This document shows positions 25,613 to 37,488 of a stretch of DNA of 64,000 bases, piece after piece (the stretch's first letter is position 1; every line of letters begins with the position of its first letter). The notes under the pieces were generated by a model. That model was given only the letters and a program-made list of their open reading frames with translations, was not told where the DNA came from and did no database searches. Source of the stretch: Boswellia sacra (lineage: Eukaryota > Streptophyta > Magnoliopsida > Sapindales > Burseraceae); contig SNVD02000468.1 of assembly GCA_013180625.2 (NCBI GenBank), positions 434,001-498,000 on the forward strand, given 5' to 3'. Made by a program: the position numbers and the translations under genes.

Positions 25613-27215
25613 TGTTCATGGAATTTTGTTGAATCAAATTTTAAAGGCTAGGTATTGATTAGCAAATGTAGAATAGTTTATAATAAAAAAGTAGAATAGC
25701 TTATAACAAAAAAGGATGCGTAAAGGCGAGTGTAGAAAGTAAAAGATACTTAGGTTAATTAAGTTTTATTATACTTAACTATAAATTTGTCTAGGAATGA
25801 TTTTCTAATAAAAATTTGATAAAAAAGTAGGTGTGTTAATCAAAAAGTTCGATGCAAATAACAGCACTCTAATTATAATTAAGATGACATATATTATGTA
25901 TGCTATAAAAATAGATATACAGAAATAATACACCCTTAATGTATTTTCTTCAATAAATTTTTATTGAGTAGTGATATATATTGAAAACTTATAAAGTGCA
26001 TGTCAAATGATATGACATAAAATTAAAACTATCCTATCACATCATTTATTTGACAAACTTATATTAAATAAATTATATAATTTGAGATACAATTTGAGAA
26101 GAATATGATTATTCTTTTTTATTAAAATAATGATATTCTTAGAAAATTGTATCTTAAATTATATGTATTCAATTAATTATTACTAAATGGATGTATAATA
26201 AAATAATGATTTACCACACATCTTACAAATCTTGCATATGAAACTGTAGACTAAAATGATGATAAAGAGGCTTTTAACGGCAATAATTTAATCTTCCTGA
26301 TAGTGTTGTCGTCTTATTCATGTTTATCTAATTCCTTTTAGTTTTAACGAATTCCAAGTCTAACAAAATGTTTGTAAAATACTTTCAACCAATGGTTTAT
26401 GAAATAAGTAGTTCTAATTTTATGTAATTTTAATGCATAAGAGTACAAAATTTAACGTGATATTTTTAAAAAGCCAATAATTGTAGTATTGTTCAAATTC
26501 TAACTTATTTCTATAATTTCTTAATAGGTTATACGCATCATTGTTAACAAAATCAAATCCCAATAACAAATAACGAGGAGAAATTTGCAAAAATTATAAA
26601 AGACATGAACAAAATCATAGGAAAGAGAGAACACTTGTTTTTTAGAAAATAAGATTAAAAAAAGAATAATATTGCATCTATAACTCATTTATAAGAAACT
26701 CTTTTTACAATTTGAGTTAATAAAATATTATTAGATGGATAATTATATTTAATTTTCTTAACTTATTTTTATTTTTTACTCATTTAATGATATTTTATCA
26801 ATCAGGCTCTATAAAGAATTGGTTGTTCATAGATTGTAAGTGTAATATTACTCTTAAAAGAAATATTACTAAATTAGAAGATATTTTTATATGAGTAGTG
26901 TTAGTTTTAAAAACTCTATATACAAACTCATATATAAAAATGGATGTGATATCACTTATTTATTTATACACTATTACTCTTTAGTAATAGAATTAATTTT
27001 ATATATTTACTACTCTAATCATTTTATGAAATATTAATTTATATACAAAAAATTATATACAAAATTTATAAGTTTATCATTATTCTTTTTTTAATATTTT
27101 TGGAAAAGTAAAAAGCAAATACAAGATGTTTCACATCTTGGTGCTTTACCCGTAAATTAATGTACTAGACACAGCTAGCCATTAATATAGAGTAGCTAGA
27201 ATGAAATAACGTGCC
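25613..27215. other. AT-rich spacer right of the virus, no gene seen
   Basis: No coding region or element end recognised. A GTAGAATAG(T/C)TTATAA segment is duplicated near 25670-25705. Confidence 0.5.
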
Positions 27216-27219
27216 ATAT

Positions 27220-27395
27220 ATGAAAAAAGATCTAAAGAGACGAGCGTACAAAATTTATGGCTAATTAACATTGGTGGACCATCTGCAATGGTAGATGATG
27301 AAGAGATGGACCAAAAAGCTCTAAAGAGACAACTCTAAAAAAGTTATCGCTAATTAATACTGTTGGACCACTAACAATGACATGTCATGTCGAGA
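27220..27395. repeat. Two-copy degenerate tandem repeat, unit about 90 bp
   Basis: AAAAAGATCTAAAGAGACGAGC...GGCTAATTAACATTGGTGGACCA is followed by AAAAAGCTCTAAAGAGACAACT...CGCTAATTAATACTGTTGGACCA. Confidence 0.75.
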
Positions 27396-28890
27396 TGCAG
27401 AAGACCAAATAATATAATCTTAAGGCAATAGAGAGAATCTCATCTAACGCCTTAACTTTGTCTGTTCTGACATGATTTAGTTTGCCAATTAACAAAAGTT
27501 AACATAGTAGTAGCAGCCAAACAGCCAAACAAATTTGAAAGCCCATGTCAACTCTGCTTCTGAGCAGGATGCCTTAATAGTAATGAACCTAAATTGTGAA
27601 GTCCACCCAACCGATTGCTTTCAGGTTGTTGGGATTAAGCCCGATACATCGCAGGGAATTCTTTAGCTCACCGAAGTATTTTTCAACAATAAAAATTTCA
27701 ATCTTTTTTATATTGTAGTACTTCTTTTAAGGAAATAAAGTGGAAACTAAAATGCAATGAAAATGCTATTTGGCTCTCGGAAGATATTGTCTGAAAGGAA
27801 CAAAAGAAAAGAAAGCACAACGGCCTTATTTCTCTATTTGGTTTAACATGAAAAATTGGATAACCTCTTTTGATAACGATTTTATATTCGTTACATTAAA
27901 TATTTGGCATGAAATATGTCTACTTTGTTAACTTCGTTAAAGCTTATGAAATTTAACCGAATTATAAATGGAGGTACAAATTTTGCAAGGGTGGTTCTAT
28001 TTGAACCCCCACTTATGAGCACAAGAGTTCTACCAAATATTGAAAAGATTAATTTAAAATGAAATTAAATATTTGGTTGAGAAGCAATATATTATTTTGC
28101 TTCATTTTTATACTTTAAGAATAAAAGACAAAAAAATTTGGATTTATTTGTTGAAGTTCTATCTAGGCCCCATTGCTATTTTTAAATCTTTTGACTATTT
28201 TATCTTAAAATAAAATTATTAAAGAAAACAAGTATTTTATTTTATTTATTGTGATATACACCCTAATTCTTTTAAACACTGCAAATCCTTCTACCCTCAC
28301 ACTTTTCAAAGGAAGAAACCAACTACCAATGTGATAAATAGCGGAGTTAATGGTAGAATTAAGTTGAAGTTCTATTGCCAATTAGATGCCTAATTTTTTC
28401 TTTAGAAGTTAATTTGCCATCAACACTGCAGATCCTTCTACCTTTACACTTTTGCCGGCCACATATCACCTCATCTTCCGATCAAAATATTCATCATACC
28501 ACGATGAATTTTATCCCATTGTGTAGATCGCCTTTTATCGATTGCTCTAACGTCAATGGTGCTATTAAATGCTTTGATAGTTAGTTGCTGATGACTGGCA
28601 AATGATAGCAATCCGACAACCTTGGCGATGACTTTTTAGAAAATAAATAATTAATTTGATTTAATAAGATTTGTTTAATAAAAAATATATTTTACTGTTA
28701 AGTGTATAATAAATTAATTAATTATTGCCTATTTAAGAATGACATTGAAGGAAAAATATTTTTTAATGTTAAATATATTATAAGTAAATTTTATTTCTTC
28801 CAATTTAAGAATGATATTACATCAAATTAGTCTGTTTTTTTCCATTCTAATATGATATTATATTAAATTATTCATTATTTATTTTTAAAA
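27396..28890. other. Spacer with a dispersed short direct repeat
   Basis: No gene recognised. A 30-bp segment, CACTGCA(A/G)ATCCTTCTACC...CACTTTT, occurs near 28277 and again near 28423, suggesting a local duplication. Confidence 0.45.
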
Positions 28891-28891
28891 G

Positions 28892-29080
28892 GCAATGCTA
28901 TAATTACAATCATATTCTATAACCAACTACTTATAACTTAAGTTGATAAAAATTCACTAAAAAGAAAAAAACAAAAAATAAAAATGTTATATGTCCAATA
29001 TAATTTACTAACTCACATTATAAGTAGTTGGTTGTAGGATTTGGATTTGGTTGTATAGATTGTACTATTCTTAAATTTAT
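28892..29080. mobile_element. Short MITE-like inverted repeat
   Basis: The arm around AACCAACTACTTATAA (28921-28936) pairs perfectly with TTATAAGTAGTTGGTT (about 29018-29033). Weaker pairing extends outward (CTATAATTACAATC against GATTGTACTATTCT). Boundaries are approximate and no target-site duplication was confirmed. Confidence 0.55.
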
Positions 29081-29139
29081 ATAAGGTAAACAATAAATTA
29101 CCTACATAAATAACTAACTTTTCTCTTTTTAAATTACAT

Positions 29140-29330
29140 TTGTGGGTTGTGGGTAAACTACAAATGTTGGGTTGTGGGTAAACTACAAATGTTCAATCCA
29201 ATCCAACCAAATGCATAAATTAATTTTACCCTATGAGTTTGGTTAGGTTGGGTTATGATTTTGGTGGGTTGGGTTGGGTTGAGTTAAAAACCAACCCAAC
29301 CTGCATTTTTGCCATCCGAAGGATAAACAA
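29140..29330. repeat. GGGTT-rich repeats, possible hAT-type end
   Basis: TTGTGGGTAAACTACAAATGTT is repeated twice in tandem (about 29146-29191). It is followed by GGTTGGGTT runs and then CCAACCCAACCTGCATTTTTGCCATCC. Ends of the form ...TTGCCATCC are common on small plant hAT elements. A matching left end was not established. Confidence 0.4.
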
Positions 29331-29767
29331 TACGAAACGGTATACTGAGTTGCAGTAGAAGTTCAAAAGTTCCTCGAGAGAAATTTCTATGAAGCACCAT
29401 TAATGGAGAGAACACGTAGATAACTGTTTGCCCCGGAAAGCTGACGGAGTGGTGATCCGAGTGAATTATTTTCTGCTGAATCTACTCCTCTAAATAGAGG
29501 CATTTAATACACTAGTTATTTATTTGCAGAGGAAAAGACGAATTTGTAGCCTACTTTTCTACGATTCACCAAACTAGATCAACCATTGAAGAAGTTTGAT
29601 TTTCTTCGCTTCATTTAACATGTCACCAAACTGGAACCTTTGATCACAGTCCACAGAGTGGATCATCAATTACCTACCACAGCACCTTTTAATATTATAA
29701 AAAGTTTTAATGACGGGGCAAAGTTCATTTATTAGACATCAAGACTGGTTCACAGAGGAAAAAATAT
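29331..29767. other. Spacer, nothing recognised
   Basis: Non-repetitive sequence with no supported gene. The open stretch starting at 29710 runs into the neighbouring MITE and is not believed. Confidence 0.4.
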
Positions 29768-29985
29768 GGTACAGTTGTTATACCCATACAATAACTATGT
29801 ATTTATGTAAAAATCGTAAACATATTATAAAAGTCGTAAACAAATGTAAAAAAGTCGTAAATATAAAATATATAAAAGTCGTAAATACGATTTTTTTTAC
29901 TAACTTACGATTTTTATACATATTTTTACATTTTTTCTATACTAAAGTACAACTTCTGTATGGGTACAATAGTTGTACTATAACA
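29768..29985. mobile_element. MITE, about 218 bp, with TCGTAAA subrepeats
   Basis: The left end, GGTACAGTTGTTATACCCATAC, is an imperfect inverted copy of the right end (reverse complement TAGTACAACTATTGTACCCATAC). Inside are four copies of (A)GTCGTAAA/ATCGTAAA and an inverted TTACGATTTTTA, so the whole can fold on itself. Confidence 0.7.
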
Positions 29986-30042
29986 GGACTCGTTCATAGA
30001 TTAACCAAATATATCAACATTACCTTGAGCAATTAAATTGCC

Positions 30043-30650
30043 ACCCCCACTATTTGGACGAAGTAACACTCTCCGCTCAACCTTCGACGAAGTAACATAC
30101 TGGTCACTAATTTTCAAATATCAATAATCCATCCATTAAACATATTATAGAAAGACAATTTTGTCTTTATTTATATTGTAAGATTTTTTATTTATTTCTC
30201 TTTATAAAGGAGATAAATTTTAGAAACACCAACATGACTCAAAAAATTTATATTTTTTAAAATTTTATAGAAAATGGTTTGTAAAAAGTGATTTTTTAAA
30301 AAAAATTAAAAAAATGGTTTGTAGATAAATAAAAATGGTAGTCTAACTGGTTTTCTTTCTAATTTTTATTTTTTTTAAAATTTATATTTTTTAAAAATAA
30401 AATTAAAAAGAAAATGATTTGTAAATAAACCATTTTTTTAAAAATAGTTTGTAAATAAAAATTAATGTTTTAAAATTTTTTCCCATTATAAAGAGAAACG
30501 AATAAATAAATCTTATAATATAAATAAGGATAAAATTAGCTTTCTATAATAAGTTTAATGAATGGACTAATAGTATTTGAAAATTAGAGGCCTTTATGTT
30601 ACTTTACCGAAAGTTGAGGGAGAGTATTACTTCGTCTAAACGTTGGGAGT
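30043..30650. mobile_element. Foldback element with terminal inverted repeats of about 200 bp
   Basis: The left arm (ACCCCCACTATTTGGACGAAGTAACACTCTC...) matches the right arm in reverse complement (ACTCCCAACGTTTAGACGAAGTAATACTCTC...). The match continues through CTAATTTTCAAATA, CCATTAAAC, TTATTATAGAAAG and on to TTTCTCTTTATAA near 30205. The centre (30240-30450) holds repeated AAAATGGTTTGTA/GTAAATAAA units. It is about 608 bp and non-coding. No target-site duplication was confirmed. Confidence 0.82.
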
Positions 30651-30736
30651 AACAATATTAATTAATCTATTCACCTTCTCCACATAAATTCAAACTAAAT
30701 TTAAAGCTTATTGGCATATCCATAATTATAAATTAA

Positions 30737-31200
30737 TCATAGGGATGGCAAAACCCGGGGTCGGGGCTAGTAGTCCCCAGCCCCCGCCCCGGCCCTCAAT
30801 TGCACCCCGATCCCGGAAAATTCCCCGAAATTTTTTTCTCGGGGTCGGGTTTTCCAATAACCCGGGATTAAAACCCGGGTTGCAAGAAAACAAAGCTAAA
30901 ACAAGCAACCTGTCAAAACACTCGACAAAACTCGACTCACTTGACACGATCATCCGACACTCGACATTTACATGTCGAGTCGTGTCCGATTCACAACTGA
31001 CACTCGATATCAGTCTATTTTCGAAGACATTAAGTGTTGGATGATGCATCCGACACTCAACACAACTTATTTGACACTCGACACTTCCATATCGAGTCGT
31101 GTCCGACACTTCATATCAGACTATTTTTAAAGACATCGAATGTCGGATGATGAATCCGACACTTGACACAACTCATTCGACACTTGATACTTACAGCACA
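30737..31200. mobile_element. GC-rich, hAT-like repeat element with internal tandem repeats
   Basis: It opens with AGGGATGGCAAAACCCGGGG, a form common at hAT ends. GC-rich CCCGGG runs follow (to about 30890). Then come two copies of a roughly 125-bp unit with ATCCGACACT...CATGTCGAGTCGTGTCCG and GACATTAAGTGTTGGATGATGCATCCGACACT (about 30945-31190). It is sharply richer in GC than its surroundings. The right edge abuts the dioxygenase fragment at 31212. Confidence 0.5.
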
Positions 31201-31204
31201 CACT

Positions 31205-31442
31205 TGCATCTTTATCCATGCCTTAAAAATCTATATATGGTCGGAATAGTACACTTACAGTGATCGCAACCTGACTTGTTACCAATCTTATCTTGCTTAT
31301 GAATGAATATCCGCGGCACTTTTGAATCTTCAGAATCTACAAGTCCTTTCACGCCCGCTTTTGTGTCATCAAAAGCCTTTAGTTCGCTTGCTCGGTCATA
31401 TGTGCAATCGCTATGAGTGTTGCCTACGCTTGTGACAGCCAT
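31205..31442 (-). pseudogene. Truncated 2-oxoglutarate/Fe(II) dioxygenase, N-terminal fragment (ACC-oxidase-homolog type)
   Basis: The minus-strand ATG at 31442 begins MAVTSVGNTHSDCTYDRASE, followed by LKAFDDTKAGVKGLVDSEDS and KVPRIFIHKQDK. This is the N-terminal part of the DIOX_N region of 'ACC oxidase homolog 1' type enzymes and is very similar to the copy at 39734. The upstream 46 codons (31443-31580) are open but have no counterpart there. The frame fails after CTIPTI, where a small insertion and then a repeat element cut it off. All catalytic residues are lost. Confidence 0.85.
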
Positions 31443-31580
31443 TTCCTTTCTTATGCAATAATTCGAGTTCAATGGAACCTGATCTATTTGGCTCTTATAT
31501 AGAGCTACTAGAAGATTTCTCAGAGAATCAAAAGAAGTTAAAAGTGAAAGAAAAGAAAAATATAACGGAGCCACCGCCAT

Positions 31581-32572
31581 TCTAAAAATAGAAGCATTTC
31601 ACCGACATTAATGATAGAGAAAATATCAATATATTAGAGAGCTTTTAAGATGATTCAAGAACAACAAAGACGGTTCCTTGACTGATACTAGCAGCTTAAT
31701 TATAAAAAAGAATCCGACTGTCTGAGATTTCATTTAGTGTAAGGTAGCCTGGTGAAGCAAGATGACGGCGTACGGATCAGGTGCAGGCGAGCGTAAGGAA
31801 GGAAGTTGAGAAAACTCTAGCAATTAGGGCGTAAGAGCATATGCTAATGACGTAAGTAGCTCGTTTTTAGTCGATTGCGCACGTGAGAAACATTGGTAGG
31901 TTAGAAGGGTCTTTTGTTTTGTGCAAGTTTAATTAAATAAAAGAAGGTAGCTTTATCTACAAGTACTCTTGTCGGAGTACAACATCAGATTCTACCGTCA
32001 TCAAGGTACAAGTTGATATGCCAAGACAGATGGTATTACCAGATCAGCCCATCTGTGCTCAATGTAAACATTAGTTGTATATGACTTTTCATTTTCCAAC
32101 TCCTTTTATGTAATGAAGTGGTTCCAAAATTCCTATTATCTTCTTAACATTAAAATACATAACTTCTTGTGAGATTTAGACGGAAGGTACTGTGAGTTGT
32201 GCGTGTATACTAGGGATCCGAGAATGCGAGCGCAATGAGATGTTATATTTGACTCTGGGAATATATTTTCAGTCAGAAACAAGGGAAAAACTATTGCCTT
32301 GTTTGTTGTTTCTCTAATTGTGAAGGCTATGAAAAATTGAATAACCCTTCTCTGATATAATGTTTTGTATTGGTTATGAGTGGTGGGTTTATGTACTTTG
32401 AATAACTTGGACATATATAACCGAAATGGTACTTGACTAAAGATCGAAACTCAACAAAGCTCTGATCGGGAATTGCTTGCTCTTTTTTTTTTTTTTTTAA
32501 TTATTGTGAAATCACCTGCAAGTGTTTATAATCATCCGCCACCTAAAATTTTTCTAACTGCTGAAATTGAGT
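31581..32572. other. Spacer between dioxygenase fragment and copia element
   Basis: No gene recognised. It includes an 18-bp poly-T run near 32485. Some of it may be 5' flank of the dioxygenase fragment, which reads leftward from here. Confidence 0.45.
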
Positions 32573-32577
32573 GCCAA

Positions 32578-32926
32578 AGTTGAAGAATTATCTCAGCTCA
32601 AGTTATTTATTGAGTGAGAAGTTTCTATTTATGGAAGATGGAATTACAGCAATCGGATTACACTTGGCCAGCATCCAATGATCCAACAACCATTCTCCAA
32701 TCGTCATGAATGAAGATGCTGACTCATATAACAGAATTGCCAGAGTGTAATGTTCTGGAAGCAGTGCAATGTTCTGGAAGCAGTACAGAAGGCTATGACA
32801 GCTCACAATCATTTCAATTAACTAACTATAACTAACTAATGATTAGGAAACTAAACAGAGCAAATAACTGAATTAACTAACTAATTAATTCAGCTGGTAA
32901 TCTCCACTTAATGAGCTTCCTTAACA
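32578..32926 (-). repeat. 3' LTR of the young copia element
   Basis: A 349-bp repeat. The plus strand runs from AGTTGAAGAATTATC to CTTCCTTAACA; the LTR sense (minus) starts TGTTAAGG and ends CAACT, so its 3' end is CT and not the usual CA. The perfect target-site duplication and the adjoining primer site fix these ends. Confidence 0.93.
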
Positions 32927-35900
32927 CTCCCCCTCAAACTGGAGGGTGTCTCAATCACTCCCAGTTTGTTGCAAAGGAACACAAATTGAGGAGATGACAG
33001 GGCTTTGGTAAGGCAGTCGGCAACTTGATCGCAGGATGGAACGTATCTGACTTCCAGTTGTTTTTGAAGGACTCTGTCATGAACATAATGCACATCAATT
33101 TCTATATGTTTAGTCCTTGCGTGGAAGACTGGGTTGGATGCAAGTGCACTTGCACTGATGTTGTCGCACCAAGTAATTGAACATTGTTCTGGTTTGCAAT
33201 GCAACTCACTCAGCAGAGATTCAAGCCAGGCAATTTCAGTGGCCACATTTGCCAGTGCTCAGTACTCTGATTCAGTACTTGATCGTGCAACTACAGATTG
33301 TTTCTTTGATTGCCAGGCTACTAAGGATTCTCCAAGGTAGACACAGTACCCTCCAATTGATCTTCTGTCCTCGGAATTACAACCCCAATCTGCATCAGAG
33401 AAGCCTGTTATTCTCAGACTTTCACTTGGCTTGATGTGAAGACTATGAAACATAGTTCCTTTGAGATATCTCAGTATGCGTTTAACTCCTTGCCAGTGCT
33501 ACACTCTGGGAGAACATAGAGACTGAATGAGTTTGTTTACACTGAATGCTATATCAGGTCTGGTATAAGTTAAGTATTGCAGAGCTCCTATGGTCCTCCT
33601 ATACAGAGTGACATCTTCTACTAGGTCAGAATTGGAGCCAGTTTGAATTGTGCTCACTGTAGCTGGTGTAGGACAGGGTTTGAGGTGTTCCATATTCAGC
33701 CGTTTGAGCATGTCTGCAATGTACTTTGACTGATTTAAGTAAATACCAGTAGCATCTCTGTTTGCTTCGATTCCAAGGAAGTAATGTAAGTTGCCCAGAT
33801 CTTTCAAAGAGAATAGCTTGTTAAGTTCTTGAATGAACAACAAAATTTGGGATGAATTTGAGCCTGTGACCAGAATGTCATCAACATAAACCAGAACAAG
33901 AATTAAGCTTCTCTCTCCCTTGACAATAAACAATAAGGAATCAGATTTGGCATTGACAAAGCCCCATCCTTGCAGTGTGATTTTCAGTTTATCAAACCAT
34001 GCTCTAGGGGCCTGTTTGAGTCCATACAAGGCCTTGTGAAGTTTGCATACAAAGTCTGGTTTGGAAGAATCCACATACCCTTCGGGTTACACCATATACA
34101 CATCCTCTTCAATCTTTCCATTTAGAAAAGCATTGTTTATATCCAGTTGTCTGATACACCAGCCTTTGGAAACAGCTAGTGTTAAGACTACTCTAATGGT
34201 ACTGGACTTAGTAACAGGACTGAAAGTTTCTGAGTAGTCAATGCCTGGTGTTTGATGAAATCCCTTTGCTACCAGTCTTGCTTTATGTCTGTGCATTGTG
34301 CCATCAGTGTTATACTTCAGTTTAAACACCCATTTATTCCCAACAAGGCTGTAGTCAGGTGAGAAGGGAACCAGGGTCCAGGTTTTGTTTTTCCTTAAAG
34401 CCTCAAACTCTGAATCCATGGCTTTCTTCCAGTGAACTGATCTCATTGCTTCTGTTACAGTGGTAGGTTCACAGGTTGCTTTTTCTTCTCTCTTTTGCAG
34501 TGTGATGGAATAGATTTTAGGTTTGAAAATGCCACTTTTGGCTCTGGTTGTCATTGGGTGGCAGGGTTGTGGATTGCAGGTTTTTAGCATGGTGTTTTCT
34601 GGTTGTTTTGAAGTGTTTGTGGTAAGTTCACCAGGGTTTTCTGAATGATTCTTTTCTGTGTTGGTGTCTTCTTCACTTTCAGGAAAAGTGAGAGTATGAT
34701 CTGAGTTATCAAATGAAGAAGGGTACCTTGGGGATGAAGCTGCTGCAGATGGAGAATTTTTATGTGCTGTAGAAGTCCTTCTATCAGATCTTGATGTTTC
34801 ATCAGATTCAGTTACATCAGTATGAGCCTTTTGTTCACAGTTTCTATCTTGGGGAGACCTGATAGGACTGGAAGAGAGCAGGGAGGTGATGAGACTACTG
34901 ACTCTAGGTTGACAGGATTATTTTTGGAGTTTAAGAAACTTGTTTGAAAAGGAAATTCCATTTCATTGAATATCACATGTCTTGAGATGTATATTCTCCC
35001 TGTAGAACTAAGGCATTTGAAGCCTTTATGCATGTCACTATAGCCTATGAAGACACATTTTGTTGAATGAAATTGAAATTTGTGTTTTTGGTATGATCTT
35101 AAGCAAGGGAAGCATGAGCAGCCAAATGTTCTTAGAGATTTGTAATCCGGAATCCTTTTAAATAAAACCTGCCAGGGTGATTTTCCTCCAAGAACAGGTG
35201 TGGGAAGTCTGTTTATGAGAAATACAGCTGTGTGAAATGCTTCCCACCAGTATTTGAGTGGCATGCTTGCTTGAGCCAAGAGTGTTAAACCTGTTTCCAC
35301 TAGGTGTCTATGTTTCCTTTCAGCTATACCTTGTTGTTCATGTGTATAGGGACATGCCACTCTAGATTCAATGCCATTCAGTTTTAGAAAATCAGAAAAG
35401 GCTCTATACTCACCACCCCAATCTGTTTGAATACATTTAATTTCTCTTTCAAATTTCTTTTCAACAAGCTTTTTGAAGTTCTTAAAGGCAACAAATGCTT
35501 CAGCTTTAGTTTTCAAGGGATAAATCCAAGTGTATCTGCTGTGATCATCAATGAAATGTATATAATACTTAAAACCTGAGCTGGATGTAATTGGTGCTGG
35601 GCCCCAAATGTCTGAGTAGATAATCTCTAGAATGTGTTTAGTTTTGTTGACTGACTTATGGAAAGGTAAAGAGTGGGATTTTCCTAGTTGACAAGCATCA
35701 CAAAATTGAAATTTTTCACTGCTGTTTGAAGACTCATTACAGGTTTTCAGTATCTGATGCAGGACTTTGCTTGATGGATGTCCTAACTTTCTATGCCAAA
35801 CATTCAGTTTTTCCATAGCAGATAAGTAAATTGCAGCTGTGCAACTCAGATTACAGACTCTAGGCTTTTCTGAATTGTACTTAATAAAAGGTAGGTTATT

Positions 35901-37462
35901 CATACTGTCACTAAACTCAGTAGTGAAATTAGAACAATTTTGACTTCTTTGAGGGCTGAGCAAGGATGTAACTGATCTTCTGGAACTTGGATTGATCTGA
36001 TATAGTCCTTCTTTAATTCTCCCCTGCAGCAGAACCTGGTGGGTGTGTTTGTCCTTCACAAGACACATGTTAGAATGAAATTCAATGTAAATTTGGTTAT
36101 CTTGTGCAAGTCTGGATACACTCAGCAAATTTTTGGTGATTTTGGGAACACACAGGATATCTTTTAGACTTAAGGATGTGTTCTTAGTGTGCATCAAAGA
36201 GTGTCCTATATGAGAAATTGTTAATCTATTTCCATCACCAACTGAAAAAGTTTGTTTACCTTTGTATTCATTTCTCACATTGAGAAGAGAGGGGTCTGCA
36301 GTCACATGGTTTGTAGCTCCACTGTCAGCATACCATTCCTCATCTCCAACAGTTTCTGGTGATGCTGTATAAGCTGAAGAACTCCCTTGTGAACCATTCC
36401 AGCTCTGCTGCTGCATAGGTTTTTGCCAATTCTGTGACTGCCAGTTCTGTGACTGATTAGTTCTATTTTGTTGCTGAAATTGTTGCTGTCTGCTATTCTT
36501 GTTTTTGCTTGATGACCCCATGTAGCTGAGATCAGTTCTATAAAAGCATATAGAAGCTGAATGACCAATTTTGCCACATATTTGACATATTGGTCGTGAG
36601 TCGCCTATCCTGCCACCTCTTCCTCTAGCATTTCTCCCAGTATTTCCTCTACCAGATCCTTGGTTCTGATTCGGATGGTAGTTTTGTTTTCCCATTGCCA
36701 TATTGGCTGATGCTGTATTCAGGTTGAGATTGGAAAAGGTGTTCAACTTTTCCAATCTATTCTCATAGGTGAGTAAGATTGATTGAAGTTCCTGCCATGA
36801 GATATTATCCCTTGACTGTATTTGAACAACAATTGGTGTATATTCACCATCTAGGCCTAGAGTGACAAATGAAATCAGATCACTCAATGAAATAGGACTA
36901 CCAGTATGGCCAAATTGTCAGAAATTTTCTTCATGGTAAGGAGATAATTACTCATACTCATGGATCCTTTTCTAGTTGTTTGTAGATCAAACCTGAGATT
37001 AGCAATCTGTGATTTGTTTTTAATACCACACAAGGTTTCTAAAGCTTTCCACAGCTCACGTGAGGAGTTTTGTCCAATTACCTGAGCTGCTAATTGTTCA
37101 GTGACTGATCCGAGAAGCCAGCCCTTCAGCAGGTTGTCAACTGTGATCCACTCTTCATACTCAGGATTAGGTTTTAGCTGAGATGAGTGAAGCTGAGATT
37201 CTCCTTCTTCTTCATCTGCAATGTCTGGAATAAGTTCTGGTGGGCAGGCTTTTGTTCCTAGAACAAAACCATCCAGGCGATGTCCTCTCAAAGTTGGCAG
37301 CATCATTTCTTTCTAGATAATGAAGTTATCTTCATTCAGTTTCACAGGAAAAGTTTGATTGAGGGAGCTGCCAAAGGGTGTGGTTCCACTCAGAGTGCTG
37401 ATTTGAGAATGAGGATCAGAACTTCTGCTTGTTGAGGATCGGTTATGAGAGCTTGATGCCAT
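32908..37462 (-). pseudogene. gag-pol: gag-pol polyprotein of the young copia element (disabled by stops and frameshifts)
   Basis: It starts at the ATG at 37462 (MASSSHNRSSTSRSSD), 27 bp inside the primer site. In order: gag (UBN2-type, to about 36620); one zinc knuckle, CQICGKIGHSASIC; protease WYADSGATNHVT (about 36300); integrase zinc motif WHRKLGHPSSKVLH; integrase core with D in IYSDIWGP, D in IQTDWGGEY and E in QGIAERKHRH; RT with VYVDDILVTGS (about 33880); and RNase H with DADWG and SSTESEY. Breaks: TAG at 37313-37315, frameshift near 36900, frameshift near 34820, TAA at 34087-34089, TAG at 33499-33501, TGA at 33259-33261. The 691-codon open piece at 34812-36887 is the longest in the window. 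Confidence 0.93.
32927..32945 (-). promoter_or_regulatory. Polypurine tract of the young copia element
   Basis: The minus strand reads CTCCAGTTTGAGGGGGAG immediately before the 3' LTR. Confidence 0.85.
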
Positions 37463-37476
37463 GGCGAGGGCCAGGT

Positions 37477-37488
37477 GCTCTGATACCA
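37477..37488 (-). promoter_or_regulatory. Primer binding site (tRNA-Met) of the young copia element
   Basis: TGGTATCAGAGC on the minus strand, directly adjoining the 5' LTR with no spacer. Confidence 0.93.

Noticed and set aside
28375..28584. 69-codon plus-strand ORF
   Set aside because: No domain, no start context or neighbours to support it.
29710..30036. 108-codon ORF
   Set aside because: It reads through a MITE of TCGTAAA repeats and has no domain.
30745..31044. Open frames on both strands in the GC-rich repeat
   Set aside because: They are the same low-complexity repeat translated in both directions.
36302..36577. 91-codon minus-strand ORF
   Set aside because: Shadow frame of the copia gag-pol polyprotein.
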